Assembly (NCBI GenBank): GCA_016781525.1
Contig: JADDQE010000190.1
Coordinates: 1-42,233, forward strand
From: a bacterium
GTDB lineage: Bacteria > Chloroflexota > Chloroflexia > Chloroflexales > Kallotenuaceae
DNA: 42,233 bases
Reading direction: 5' to 3'
Shown here: positions 15,827-24,495 of the stretch, in pieces
How the letters are laid out: every line of letters begins with the position of its first letter
How positions within the stretch are numbered: the first letter of the stretch is position 1
The notes under the pieces: model-generated
The model's input: only the letters and a program-made list of their open reading frames with translations
Told to the model about the DNA's origin: nothing
Databases searched by the model: none
Position numbers and translations under genes: made by a program

Positions 15827-16486
15827 ATGCCTGGATTTATCGATCTTAGCCACCGGCTTGAGCCAGGGATGCCGGCGTACCCAGGGCTGCCCGCGCCGGA
15901 CTTTGAGGTGTTTTTGGCCCACGACGATAGCGCGAGGCAGGCGAACTACGCTCCCGGTACGACATTTCAGATCGCGGCGTACCGAATTGGCGGCAATACC
16001 GGCACCTACGTTGACGCGCCCTTTCATCGCCATCCGCAAGCCGCGGACCTAGCGGAGCTCGGCCTTGAGCGCCTTGCCAACCTGCTCGGTGTGCGCGTGG
16101 TCGTCCTGGACGATGGGCCGATCGAGGCCAATGTTTTCGGCGGGGTCGATCTTGTAGGCAAAGCGGTGCTGATCCGAACAGACTGGGCCGACCGCTGGGG
16201 TGGTCCGGACTATTTTCAATCTGGTCCGTTTCTAACCGCGGACGCGTGTCGATTCCTAGTTCGGGCCCAGGTGACGCTGGTCGGGATCGACTGCGCCAAT
16301 ATCGACAATATGCGTGATCCGGCACGACCGGCGCATACGATCTTGCTGGCCGCCGGTATTCCAATCGTGGAGCATCTGCGCGGGTTGGATGAGCTGCCGC
16401 CTGGAGGGTTTCGTTTCTTCGCAGTTCCGCCGGCGATCGTGGGTGGGACTTCATTTCCGGTGCGGGCGTTTGCAATTGTCGGCTAG
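15827..16486 (+). CDS. Cyclase family protein (kynurenine formamidase-like) with altered metal motif
   Basis: This 219-residue protein matches the cyclase/KynB family. It opens with FIDLSHRLEPGMPAYPG (residues 4-20), has the motif region GGNTGTYVDAPFHRHP (55-70) and ends with conserved PPAIVGGTSFPVRAFAI. The usual metal-binding motif is HxGTHxDxPxH. Here the first His is N57 and the second Y61, while D63, P65 and H67 remain, so the metal site must differ or be lost. Canonical members hydrolyse N-formylkynurenine or similar amides. The gene starts 25 bases after PhzF with GGACGAGGGACG in the gap, within the MocR-headed cluster. No other tryptophan catabolism gene is nearby, so the substrate is open. 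Confidence 0.83.
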   Translation: MPGFIDLSHRLEPGMPAYPGLPAPDFEVFLAHDDSARQANYAPGTTFQIAAYRIGGNTGTYVDAPFHRHPQAADLAELGLERLANLLGVRVVVLDDGPIEANVFGGVDLVGKAVLIRTDWADRWGGPDYFQSGPFLTADACRFLVRAQVTLVGIDCANIDNMRDPARPAHTILLAAGIPIVEHLRGLDELPPGGFRFFAVPPAIVGGTSFPVRAFAIVG

Positions 16487-16533
16487 CGCCCAGCGCATCA
16501 ATGCTAAACACTTTTCGATCCATGGAGAATTTC

Positions 16534-17511
16534 ATGACGACTGCCGTCAACCAGCATGTTCCAGTTACGCTTGACGACGTTCAGGCTGCCGCCGAACGGA
16601 TTGCTCCATATATCCACGATACACCGCTATTTGCTTCTGCAACCCTGAGCCGCATGACCGAATCCGATCTGCGGCTTAAAGCCGAGCACATGCAGCGTAG
16701 TGGCTCGTTCAAAATCCGCGGCGCTCTCAACAAGCTCCTGTCGCTCACCGAAGCCGAGCGTCGGGCTGGGGTAGTCGCCTTCTCTTCGGGCAACCACGCC
16801 CAAGGTGTTGCGCTTGCAGCGCAGCTTACGCATACGCGCGCGACGATCGTCATGCCGAGCGATGCTCCCACGGTCAAGCTCGAGGCAACGCGCGGCTATG
16901 GCGCCCAGATCGTGCTCTACGACCGGGAGCGGGAAGATCGGGAGGCAATTGCGCGACAGATCGCGGCGGACCGTGGTGCGGTCTTGGTGCCGCCTTTTGA
17001 CGATCCGCTTGTGATCGCCGGCCAGGGCACGATCGGGCTAGAGCTGGCGTCCGAGTGGCCGGAGCTTGAAGTTGCCCTGATTCCGGTAGGCGGTGGTGGG
17101 CTGATCGCGGGGATCGCGACGGCACTGAAGGGCCTGCTGCCCAACGTGCAGGTGATCGGCGTCGAGCCTGAAATCGCCGACGACGCGCGGCGATCGCTTG
17201 AGTCCGGCTCGATTGTGCGTATCGCTCCCCCTGCGACGGTCGCGGATGGCGTAGCCACCCTATCAGTCGGACGGCATCCCTTTGCGATTATGCAGGCGTT
17301 GGTCGAGCGCATCGTGACGGTGAGCGAGGATGAGATCCTCCAGGCGCTAGAGCTCATTATGACGCGCACCAAGCAGGTCGTCGAGCCGACTGGCGCGCTA
17401 TCGACTGCGGCGGCGCTCTCGAGCAAGGTAGATATCCGCGGTCGCAGCGTCATGTCGCTGCTGTGCGGTGGCAACATCGACCTGCGGATCTTGCAGCGAC
17501 TGTATCGCTAG
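16534..17511 (+). CDS. PLP-dependent threonine/serine dehydratase (or serine racemase-like)
   Basis: This 325-residue fold-type II PLP enzyme carries the lysine motif RSGSFKIRGALNKL (K60 in FKIRG), the substrate loop SSGNHAQGVAL and the phosphate-binding glycine loop VGGGGLIAG. The C-terminal LLCGGNID places it with catabolic threonine dehydratases and serine racemases, which lack the long regulatory ACT domain of biosynthetic IlvA. It deaminates threonine or serine to 2-oxobutyrate or pyruvate, or racemises serine; the two cannot be separated by eye. I chose the ATG at 16534 because GGAGA sits five bases upstream; the ATG at 16501 has no such signal. It is the fifth gene of the MocR-headed cluster, 47 bases after the cyclase. 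Confidence 0.9.
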   Translation: MTTAVNQHVPVTLDDVQAAAERIAPYIHDTPLFASATLSRMTESDLRLKAEHMQRSGSFKIRGALNKLLSLTEAERRAGVVAFSSGNHAQGVALAAQLTHTRATIVMPSDAPTVKLEATRGYGAQIVLYDREREDREAIARQIAADRGAVLVPPFDDPLVIAGQGTIGLELASEWPELEVALIPVGGGGLIAGIATALKGLLPNVQVIGVEPEIADDARRSLESGSIVRIAPPATVADGVATLSVGRHPFAIMQALVERIVTVSEDEILQALELIMTRTKQVVEPTGALSTAAALSSKVDIRGRSVMSLLCGGNIDLRILQRLYR

Positions 17512-17588
17512 CGCCGCGCGTCTCTCGTGATAATCGGGCCCCAAGGACGTGGTCCCGCGCCTCGACAGTCAATATAGGGGAGATGGAA

Positions 17589-18269
17589 ATGTTTGCCAAG
17601 GGACGCGGACGCTTGGTGTGGGCATGGCTTCAGCTGCTGACCGGTTTATTTGGCTTCAGCTTAAGTGTGACCTTGATGATCCAGAGCAACCTGGGCCTGG
17701 GGCCATGGGATGCATTTCACGTTGGGCTTAACCAGAAGCTCGGGGTAAGCGTCGGTGTTGCGAGCATCGTAGTGGGTTTGGCGATTCAGATTGGCTCCTG
17801 GTTCATCGGTATCCGGCCCGGGATCGGGACCGTCGCCAATATGATTTTGGTCGGCGTATTCATCGACCTGCTCACACCAGTTGTTCCATCGGCGCTCGGG
17901 TGGCTTTGGGGTCTCGGCTACTACGTGCCTGGAGTCCTGCTGGCTGGCCTGTCGACGGGTTTTTATATCGGCGCCGGCTTGGGCAAGGGTCCACGTGATG
18001 GCTTGATGCTAGGTCTGAGCAAGCTTAGCCAGTGGCCGGTGGCACGAGTTCGGACGCTGATCGAGCTTGTGGTTCTGGCTCTCGGCTGGCTCATGGGTGC
18101 CACGATTGGGGTCGGAACCTTGCTCTTCGCCTTTGGGATTGGGCCCGCTGTGCAGTGGGGCTTGCTCCTCTGTGGTGTGCTCGAACAGAGGCCAGGACCG
18201 AGCCGAGCGGGAGCAGGCAAGCGATATCATCCTTGGAAAACCGCGCCTAGCAGTGTTAGTCAAGATTAA
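17589..18269 (+). CDS. YczE/YyaS/YitT-type membrane protein
   Basis: This 226-residue protein has five or six membrane helices. The conserved opening is LQLLTGLFGFSLSVTLMIQS (about residues 15-34), then NLGLGPWDAFHVGL, and later GLGKGPRDGLMLGL, the paired 'G.GPWD/GPRD' signatures of the YczE group. These proteins are uncharacterised transporters or membrane proteins often controlled by MocR regulators (YczR-YczE pairs), which fits the MocR gene upstream in the same run. I chose the ATG at 17589, six bases after AGGGGAG (17576-17582); the ATG at 17583 directly abuts that sequence. The last 35 residues are polar and basic, with no family match that I recognise. It probably moves a substrate or product of the cluster. 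Confidence 0.82.
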   Translation: MFAKGRGRLVWAWLQLLTGLFGFSLSVTLMIQSNLGLGPWDAFHVGLNQKLGVSVGVASIVVGLAIQIGSWFIGIRPGIGTVANMILVGVFIDLLTPVVPSALGWLWGLGYYVPGVLLAGLSTGFYIGAGLGKGPRDGLMLGLSKLSQWPVARVRTLIELVVLALGWLMGATIGVGTLLFAFGIGPAVQWGLLLCGVLEQRPGPSRAGAGKRYHPWKTAPSSVSQD

Positions 18270-18286
18270 TATGCGCAGCGGACGAG

Positions 18287-18313
18287 CAGGTTAAGCGTAC
18301 TGTGTACAACCTG
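18287..18313. promoter_or_regulatory. Inverted repeat upstream of the EamA exporter
   Basis: CAGGTT (18287-18292) and AACCTG (18308-18313) form a perfect six-base inverted repeat spaced by 15 bases, 25 bases before the ATG at 18338. It could be an operator or a leader hairpin; the transcript of the cluster may end or be re-initiated here. Confidence 0.3.
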
Positions 18314-18337
18314 TGAGCCGACTACGGAAGAGGTTCC

Positions 18338-19291
18338 ATGCGTCCGAAACAATTTGCGACTTTGCTCCTCCTTGCGGCGGTCTGGGGTGCTTCATTCCTG
18401 TTCATCAAGCTTGCGGTTCAAAGCGAAGCCGCGCCTACGAACTTTCCACCGATGACGCTGGTCGGTATCCGGATCGGAGTGGCGGCGCTGCTGCTGTATA
18501 GCCTGTTGAAGCTGCGCGGTAGCAATTTTCCATGGCCGGCTTCCTTTCCACTCGCGGTACTGGGATTAATCAATGCGGCGGTGCCCTACTTTCTCTTCTC
18601 CTGGGGCGAGCAGCATATCGAGAGCAACCTCGCGGCGATCTACAACGCGACAACACCACTCTTCACGGTGATCCTGGCGCTTTTGATCGTGCGCGAGGAG
18701 CGCCTATCCGGTCTTCGCTCGATTGGCGTTGTGATAGGCTTTTTGGGCATTTTGTATCTCTTCGCGGATAGCTTGACCAGCATCGGGCGTGGCACGACGA
18801 CGCTGCATATTTTCGGCGAGCTCGCGTGCGTGCTGGCCAGCTTCTCCTATGGTCTCGGTAACATGTGGGCGCGCCGTAAGCTCAAGGGTTTAATGCCGCT
18901 TCAGATAGCAACCGGACAGCTGCTCTTCGGGACGCTCTGGACCCTGCCAATTATCTTGATCGTCGAGCAGCCCTGGCGCACGCTTGCGCCGACGGCCGAG
19001 GCTATCGCAGCGCTGGCAGCTTTGACCTTAGCGGGAACCGCCTTTGCACAAATTTTGTTCTTCAAGCTGCTCACCGAGGTGGGTGCAACCCGGACCGCCC
19101 AGGTGACCTATCTGCTGCCGATTTTCGGTCTCTTCTGGGGGTGGACCGCGGGTGAAACGATTACGCCCCGCGTGCTCGGCGCGCTGGCGATCGTGCTGCT
19201 TGGCGTGCTGATTGTGAATGGTGGTGCCGATCGGTTGTTTGCCCGGAAGCGCAGCTCATCCGAAACACCCGCACCAACTTCGCCCCGTTAG
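18338..19291 (+). CDS. DMT superfamily EamA-type exporter
   Basis: This 317-residue protein has ten predicted membrane helices in two EamA repeats (about residues 8-140 and 155-295). Typical features are LLLAAVWGASFLFIKLAV at the start, ALYNATTP-like sequence (AIYNATTPLFTVILALLI), and EVGATRTAQVTYLLPIFG in the second repeat. EamA proteins export amino acids and other small metabolites. The start has GGAAGAGG eight bases upstream. It lies 68 bases after the YczE-like gene on the same strand, at the end of the MocR-headed run, and would suit export of a catabolic intermediate or amino acid. Specificity is not readable. A hairpin without T-run lies further downstream at 19429-19457. Confidence 0.88.
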   Translation: MRPKQFATLLLLAAVWGASFLFIKLAVQSEAAPTNFPPMTLVGIRIGVAALLLYSLLKLRGSNFPWPASFPLAVLGLINAAVPYFLFSWGEQHIESNLAAIYNATTPLFTVILALLIVREERLSGLRSIGVVIGFLGILYLFADSLTSIGRGTTTLHIFGELACVLASFSYGLGNMWARRKLKGLMPLQIATGQLLFGTLWTLPIILIVEQPWRTLAPTAEAIAALAALTLAGTAFAQILFFKLLTEVGATRTAQVTYLLPIFGLFWGWTAGETITPRVLGALAIVLLGVLIVNGGADRLFARKRSSSETPAPTSPR

Positions 19292-19630
19292 ACCGGTGTT
19301 GATCTACCACGTGTGTCCTCGGTTGGAGTCGGCGTTCAACCAGCCCGCGGCCTCCGATGCGGCGAAGGCGCATCATGAACCTTACGTTGGCGTGTGGGCC
19401 AGCACATGCAATCGTGCGGCTTGTAGTCCGGCCTGCAGCCATCACAGCTGCAGGCCGTCCAGCACCTAGCCACCCTAGCCTTCGCCAATAGCAAAAACCT
19501 CGTAATTATCGGTCTTGATAAGGGTGTTGTATCGTTTGGGATAAGCGGCAACGTTTCATATTCCACGGGTTGCAATCAACGAACCTGTGTTTTCAAGCCT
19601 TATCTGTTTCGCGGCGCGTTAGATCAATAC
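19292..19630. other. 339-base region between convergent genes
   Basis: No gene is supported between the EamA exporter and the minus-strand sulfatase. The one structured element is a perfect 11-pair hairpin (19429-19439 with 19447-19457, seven-base loop), which may act as a bidirectional transcription barrier although it lacks a T-run. The rest shows nothing that I recognise. Confidence 0.5.
19429..19457. terminator. Hairpin between convergent transcripts
   Basis: CGGCCTGCAGC pairs perfectly with GCTGCAGGCCG around a CATCACA loop. Neither strand has a following T-run, so intrinsic termination is doubtful. Confidence 0.35.
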
Positions 19631-21655
19631 CTAGTCATGGTTTCCCATAGCTGTGCTGATATACTGCGAGCGTACCTGCCTATGCCATTCAAGGAGCTCA
19701 GTGCGGCGGGCGTCCAGCTCTTCGCTTAGCTGTCCGCTAGCAAGGTTTTTGCGTTCGGCTGGATCTGTGGCAAGGTCGAACAGCTGCTCGGGCTGGGCGT
19801 CAAAGTGATAGATGTACTTCGTCGTCCCTTTCAGGCTTGCGAGACACCCTTCTTCACCCCAGCAGCCGAACATCAATGTTCGCTCGTCTGGGAGGGGCCG
19901 CAGGAGCGAGTGCCCTTTGTACTCGGCCCCGCGAATCTTATATCCTAGTAGGTCCGCAACGGTAGGAAGAATGTCGAGCTGGCTGACCGGCGCGGTGACT
20001 CGACTACCATCTCGGAAGCGCTCGGGGTCGTGAATGAGGAGTGGTATGCGGATGCCCTCTTCGTAAATCATGTTGTGCCCATAGATGCCGTGCTCACCGA
20101 ACGCTTCCCCGTGGTCACCCATGATGATAAAGATCGTATCGTCATAGAGTCCCAAGCGTTTGTACTGGTCGAAGAGGGTTCTGAGGAAGAAGTCCTGATT
20201 GCGGACGGCATTCAGGTACCGGTTGAGCAGATCGTCCTTCGTGAACTCCACGCGGCCATGGCGCTTTTGCGGAGCCTGGTAGTCGTGGTGCGGCGCTGAG
20301 GTCAGGTAGGTGGCAAGAAAAGGCGTATCTCGGTTCTCCTGTAACCACCTAGCGCTAGGCTCCAGCATGATCTCGTCTTCGTAGCCCCAGTAGTAGGTTC
20401 GCTCGAACCCCGCGGTTTCCATATATTCAACCGAGTAGAACGTTTCGTAGCCCAAGTTCTTCAAGATCGACTCGCTATCCTCGTAGGCCTTGGTATGCGA
20501 CATGAAAAAGCCTGTGCTATATCCCTGTTTCTTGAGCAGATGGGGCAGGCAGATGGCAGGGAGGCTGTTTCGTACGCTCAGCACTGCCGTGCCTGCCGGG
20601 TCTAGTGGCGGGTCGATGCTACATATGGCCGCTGTGAGCGCGTTGTGCGTATGCCCCACCACCGCATAGGCCTGATCTGTCAGGAGACTCTGCGCTGCTA
20701 GCTCATTTAGAAAAGGCGTGGTTTGAAGCGCTTTGTTGTAGGGCGTCGTAGCTGTAGCACGAGTCGACTCGAAGAAAACCAGAACAACGTTGCGTCTCCG
20801 GGTCGCAGCGCTCCGCTGCAAGCTCGCTTTCGCGGGTGCCCCGCTGCCGATCTGATTCCCTACAATGCTGGGGAGCTCCTCACTCTTGATGGCGTCGACC
20901 GAAGCTGCTATGAGGTCGACGAAAGCGTTCCGGGAAAAGGCTTTGTTGAAGCCGCCGGAGCTACCACCAGGCATCAATGAGGCCCAAAGCAGGATAGCCA
21001 CCGATAGCCATGTTCCGACGATTCGACCTCGACGTAGCGGCGTGCTGGGTAGGCTCCTACCGCGAATGTCGGACCAGCCACGCCAGTGGCTAACGAAGTG
21101 GGTTAGCAGCGGGGCGCCTACAAGGATGTAGCTCACGGCGATCACAATCATAAGCAGAATGCTGCCGGTTATCCCGCTCGCTATCAGCTCGCCCGTTCCC
21201 TCGGGGGAAGCAATCCATTGAAGGAAGTAGTTTGGGTCGAGGGTCAAACCGGTAATATTGTAGTACTGGAAGGTAGCCGTGGTCAGCAAGGTAATAAAGA
21301 GCGTCATCACGTGGAACAGGACGACGACAATGCCCCGCAAGAACGCGCTTCTGACCACCGCAAACAGCCCCACCCACAGCAGAACGTACCCAAGACTGAA
21401 TAGTAGATCGGATTGCATCAGTCCCAAGCGGTCTAGGAACCCTGACTGTGGCGCTGAGTCCACTTCCATAAGACCAAGACCCGCGTAAGGCGCCGGCTTA
21501 TTGGGCCTTGAAAAGATCAGAAGTGCCTTAAGGCTCAGGGTGTACAGAACAAATGGAAGCAGGAGACTAAGTAGGTACATCCAGTCCCATGGGCTCAAAA
21601 GCGAGCCAGATTTCCATAATTTGAGTTTATCACCGACGAATTTAAAAAAGCGCAT
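19631..21655 (-). CDS. LTA-synthase-like membrane sulfatase (alkaline phosphatase superfamily)
   Basis: This 674-residue protein has about five N-terminal membrane helices (residues 25-230) and an outer sulfatase-type catalytic domain (about 285-640). Visible catalytic features are NVVLVFFEST (289-298, metal ligand Glu296), VVGHTHNALTAA (332-343), in which a threonine is the likely nucleophile, and IIMGDHGEAFGEHGIYGHN (510-528) with Asp and His metal ligands. LTA synthases transfer glycerol-phosphate from phosphatidylglycerol, and related enzymes decorate other glycans. This fits a monoderm envelope with surface polymers, but the exact transfer is unknown. TAGGAG lies 12 bases before the ATG. 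A triple 26-base repeat starts 38 bases upstream. The gene stands alone and its flanks are gene-free. Confidence 0.82.
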   Translation of the reverse strand: MRFFKFVGDKLKLWKSGSLLSPWDWMYLLSLLLPFVLYTLSLKALLIFSRPNKPAPYAGLGLMEVDSAPQSGFLDRLGLMQSDLLFSLGYVLLWVGLFAVVRSAFLRGIVVVLFHVMTLFITLLTTATFQYYNITGLTLDPNYFLQWIASPEGTGELIASGITGSILLMIVIAVSYILVGAPLLTHFVSHWRGWSDIRGRSLPSTPLRRGRIVGTWLSVAILLWASLMPGGSSGGFNKAFSRNAFVDLIAASVDAIKSEELPSIVGNQIGSGAPAKASLQRSAATRRRNVVLVFFESTRATATTPYNKALQTTPFLNELAAQSLLTDQAYAVVGHTHNALTAAICSIDPPLDPAGTAVLSVRNSLPAICLPHLLKKQGYSTGFFMSHTKAYEDSESILKNLGYETFYSVEYMETAGFERTYYWGYEDEIMLEPSARWLQENRDTPFLATYLTSAPHHDYQAPQKRHGRVEFTKDDLLNRYLNAVRNQDFFLRTLFDQYKRLGLYDDTIFIIMGDHGEAFGEHGIYGHNMIYEEGIRIPLLIHDPERFRDGSRVTAPVSQLDILPTVADLLGYKIRGAEYKGHSLLRPLPDERTLMFGCWGEEGCLASLKGTTKYIYHFDAQPEQLFDLATDPAERKNLASGQLSEELDARRTELLEWHRQVRSQYISTAMGNHD

Positions 21656-21692
21656 ATGTGACCAAAGCTCCTAGATGTTTAGCCTTACTATC

Positions 21693-21770
21693 TGATGAGC
21701 GGAATTGATGCTGAATTATGATGAGCGGAATTGATGCTGAATCGTGATCAGCGCGATTGATGCTGGATCG
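21693..21770. repeat. Three tandem 26-base repeats upstream of the sulfatase gene
   Basis: Units 21693-21718, 21719-21744 and 21745-21770 abut exactly. Units 1 and 2 differ only in their last two bases (TA versus CG). Unit 3 differs from unit 2 at about four positions. They begin 38 bases upstream of the minus-strand ATG at 21655, in the promoter or leader region. Confidence 0.9.
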
Positions 21771-22348
21771 TTCCTGTTCTTTCTGCCAGCACTAATGGCA
21801 CGGCCTACACGATCGTCCATCGCTCCGCTGAGACGCCTGTGACAGCATGCTTCTTTATATTTTGTGGGAGTTTATGCACACCAAGGTGTCCAAACTCCCG
21901 GCAAAGAACCGCTAACGTTCTATGCTGTCGGAGGCCCACCTGCTGTTCCAGACGCAACCGCGTGATGCCTGGTGATGATACCTGATGTGCGGCTCTCTGA
22001 ACAAGATTGAGCAATCAAGAACGAGGGCTTTTTAGTGCTCCTGTAACAGTCACCGAATGGTCTGGTGCAGATTGGCCGAGACAAAGCGCTGGCTATTTGG
22101 AGCATATTGAAACCCGCGGCACTGAAAGAAGCGCATTGCCTTGTTGCGAACCAAGGCGAGCAGGTGGCCCGCTGGCCGTAGGTGTCGTTTGCAGCAAAGC
22201 TCACGTTACCTACCCGGCGGACGCGGTTCACAAGCACAAGCGACTGCCCTGCTTTAGAGCCTTGAGCCAGTCCTGTAACTGGGGCTGGCCAGCCTTGTCC
22301 ATGCGATAGGCTCTGCGACGGCGCGGACTGCGCTTCGAATCGCATTTG
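21771..22348. other. Gene-free region of about 580 bases
   Basis: Neither strand holds a reading frame with a family signature, a credible ribosome binding site and plausible composition. One minus-strand stretch (around 22150-22240) reads like the C-terminal 'VxRVRRVGNVSFAAxxTY' of integrase-type transposases. The frame is lost immediately afterwards, so this may be a decayed element or chance. Confidence 0.4.
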
Positions 22349-23557
22349 TCAGCGAGCGAGTGCTGCGTAGGCCAGCTTTCTCAAGGTGTCGCGCGCTTCC
22401 CATTGGAACCACGCCTGCGTCATCGTCAGCACTATCAGCTGCTCGTTCGGATAGATCCAGGCGTCGGTGCCACTTGCGCCGCCCCATCCGAAAACGCCAT
22501 CGGGCCCTCTGTCTTGCGGCCCATCCGCCACTCGGACACCTACGCCTAGCCCGTAGCCCATCTTCGGCCATTGGCCTTGATCGTCGAAGCGCACCGGGAA
22601 GGCCGCGCCATGCAGGTGGTTGGTGGTCATTTGGTCAAGTGTGCTCTGCTTGAGCAGGCGTATCCCATTGAAAACGCCTCCGTTTGCGACCATAGTTAGA
22701 AAGCGAAAGTAGTCGGGCATGGTGGAGATAAGCCCGGCGCCGCCCGAGGGAACCGCATCCGCCCGTACGAACGGACTAGCTTCTACGTGGTCGACGACGG
22801 GAAGTCCATCCGCTCGTGGAGCTCCATACATTGGCCCGAAACGGTCAAGCTTGTCCTGAGGCACGAAGAACGCAGTCTCTCCCATGCCCAGCGGCTCAAA
22901 TATTCGCTCCCGCAGAAACACGTCGAAGGGTTTGCCTGCAATCACTTCAATCAGATAGCCAAGGACATCCTGGGCTAAGCTGTAGCGCCAGAGCGTGCCC
23001 GGCTGGTGAGCTAATGGCAGCTCGCTTAGCTTCTGCACCAGCTCGACCAGCGGCATCTGCAGCGTGACGATTGGGCTGACAAGCTGCGCATCATGGTAGA
23101 AACGTTCGGCCGGTGTGTGCCGAGAATAGCCGTAGCACAACCCTGCGGTATGGGTCAGTAGATGCCAGACTGTGATGTCCTGGTGTAGCTCGTACAGCCC
23201 GAGCCCAGCCCGTGAGCGGTTTTGCAAGACCTTCAAATGCTTAAACGCTGGGATCCAGCGTGCGACGGGGTCGTGGAGCTCAAGGAGCCCTGCTTCGTAC
23301 AGCAGCAGCACCGCCACGGTAGTGACAGGTTTGGTAAGTGAATAAATCCGAAAGAGGCTGTTTGGACGAAGCGGCTTCTTTCGGGCGAGGTCGAGGTGAC
23401 CATAGCTCTGAACGTAGACAACCTGCCCGCGGCGAGCGATCAACGTGGTGATACCCGCGTACTTGCCTTGATCAACAAAGCCCTGCAGCGCGGCATGGAC
23501 CTTGTTCAACCCGGCAGACGAGACTCCAGCTTCCTCGGGAGTGATTGCCTCATTCAC
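22349..23557 (-). CDS. Beta-lactamase-fold serine hydrolase (class C-like/esterase group)
   Basis: This 402-residue protein has the serine beta-lactamase/penicillin-binding fold. The nucleophile motif is SLTK (residues 73-76 in FRIYSLTKPVTT), the second motif is the tyrosine in RYSLAQDVLG (Y192), and the third element is the GWGGASGT loop (357-364). WHLLTHTAGL (131-140) is also characteristic. The family includes class C-like beta-lactamases, D-aminopeptidases and cytoplasmic esterases; no signal peptide is visible, which favours an esterase or peptidase role. An AGGAGG ribosome binding site lies ten bases before the ATG. The gene is divergent from the TetR regulator across 302 bases and could be under its control, although no shared operator is certain. 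Confidence 0.87.
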   Translation of the reverse strand: MNEAITPEEAGVSSAGLNKVHAALQGFVDQGKYAGITTLIARRGQVVYVQSYGHLDLARKKPLRPNSLFRIYSLTKPVTTVAVLLLYEAGLLELHDPVARWIPAFKHLKVLQNRSRAGLGLYELHQDITVWHLLTHTAGLCYGYSRHTPAERFYHDAQLVSPIVTLQMPLVELVQKLSELPLAHQPGTLWRYSLAQDVLGYLIEVIAGKPFDVFLRERIFEPLGMGETAFFVPQDKLDRFGPMYGAPRADGLPVVDHVEASPFVRADAVPSGGAGLISTMPDYFRFLTMVANGGVFNGIRLLKQSTLDQMTTNHLHGAAFPVRFDDQGQWPKMGYGLGVGVRVADGPQDRGPDGVFGWGGASGTDAWIYPNEQLIVLTMTQAWFQWEARDTLRKLAYAALAR

Positions 23558-23859
23558 GCTGCGCCTCCTGAACCCGCCGATATCGCACCCAGCCGCACTG
23601 GAGAAGCCCGCGAAATTACTCGCTGGTAAAGCTTAGGTTGCCAGCCTAACAGGTCCAGGCTGCGAATACTGAGCGCATGAACGCTTCGTATCTTACACCT
23701 GCTTCGCCTCTGCGGTCACCCCTCACCCTGCCTGGGTAAAGTGAGTGTATGCCCGTCACGTACGACGGCTAATTGGTCTTTTGACGGATGAGCCGACCGC
23801 TGGCAACCTTTATACTTGTGACTATAAAAACAAAATGGTCATATAGGAAGATTACAACG
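23558..23859. other. 302-base divergent intergenic region
   Basis: It lies between the minus-strand hydrolase and the plus-strand TetR gene. TATACT (23811-23816) is a possible -10 element for the TetR gene. TGAC and GTCA half-sites flank an A-rich stretch (around 23819-23842) and may be the autoregulatory operator. TTGACG at 23781 is 24 bases from the -10, which is too far for a normal pair. No small gene is supported. Confidence 0.4.
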
Positions 23860-24495
23860 ATGCCACGTGGGTTCTCGGACCATGAAAAAGAGGTGATTCG
23901 GGCGCAGCTCCTAGAGCAAGGCCGGCGCTTTCTTACGATCTCCGGACTAAAAAAGACCAGCGTTGAAGAGCTGGCCCATGCAGCCGGGATTTCCAAGGGC
24001 GCGTTCTATCTCTTCTTTCCGTCGAAGGAAGAGCTCTTCTTCACGATCTTCGAGCATTGGGAGGCCGATTACCAAGCTGAGCTTTTGCGTAAGGCAGGCG
24101 GCTTGGCAGGCTCGCCGCGCGAACGACTCGAGGCCTTCTTTCAACACGCGTTCTCGGCTTGGCGGACCAGCCCACTCTTTCAGCATTTCGGCCAAGGCGA
24201 GTTTGCCTATCTGGCGCGCAAGCTCCCGCCAGAGCGTCTCCAGGCCCACCAAGCCGACGACGATCGCTTTGCCGAGGAGCTACTTGGTGTCTGGAGAGCG
24301 ACGGGCATTGTCGTTCCGTTTTCACCCCAGGAGTTTACCGGGCTGATGCGCGCGCTCTTTTTTGTCAGCTTGCACGCCGACGATATTGGCGCGATGTATC
24401 CCTCCACAATTACGCTGCTGATCAATCTGCTTGCCGATCACATAGCGGAAGCATCGGCCCAGCAAACAGGAGATAACTATGTTACGGGTCAATAA
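23860..24495 (+). CDS. TetR/AcrR family transcriptional regulator
   Basis: This 211-residue protein has an N-terminal TetR helix-turn-helix (about residues 10-57) with KKTSVEELAHAAGISKGAFYLFFPSKEELFF, the family signature. A helical ligand-binding domain follows. TetR regulators usually repress a neighbouring exporter until a ligand binds. The ATG at 23860 has TAGGAAG upstream; an in-frame start at 23788 would add 24 residues before the conserved domain. The last 17 bases overlap the start of the ABC ATPase gene, so regulator and exporter are one transcript, and autoregulation controlling the exporter is likely. Confidence 0.9.
   Translation: MPRGFSDHEKEVIRAQLLEQGRRFLTISGLKKTSVEELAHAAGISKGAFYLFFPSKEELFFTIFEHWEADYQAELLRKAGGLAGSPRERLEAFFQHAFSAWRTSPLFQHFGQGEFAYLARKLPPERLQAHQADDDRFAEELLGVWRATGIVVPFSPQEFTGLMRALFFVSLHADDIGAMYPSTITLLINLLADHIAEASAQQTGDNYVTGQ

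Noticed and set aside
15846-16550. Minus-strand frame of 234 codons opposite the cyclase gene
   Set aside because: Arg/Pro-rich shadow without recognisable domains.
22007-22309. Plus-strand 100-codon frame
   Set aside because: Cys/Arg-rich, no ribosome binding site, no family likeness.
21920-22345. Minus-strand frame with an integrase-like string (RVRRVGNVSFAA)
   Set aside because: The resemblance covers only about 20 residues, the frame then has unlikely composition, and there is no catalytic DDE part; not enough to call a transposase.
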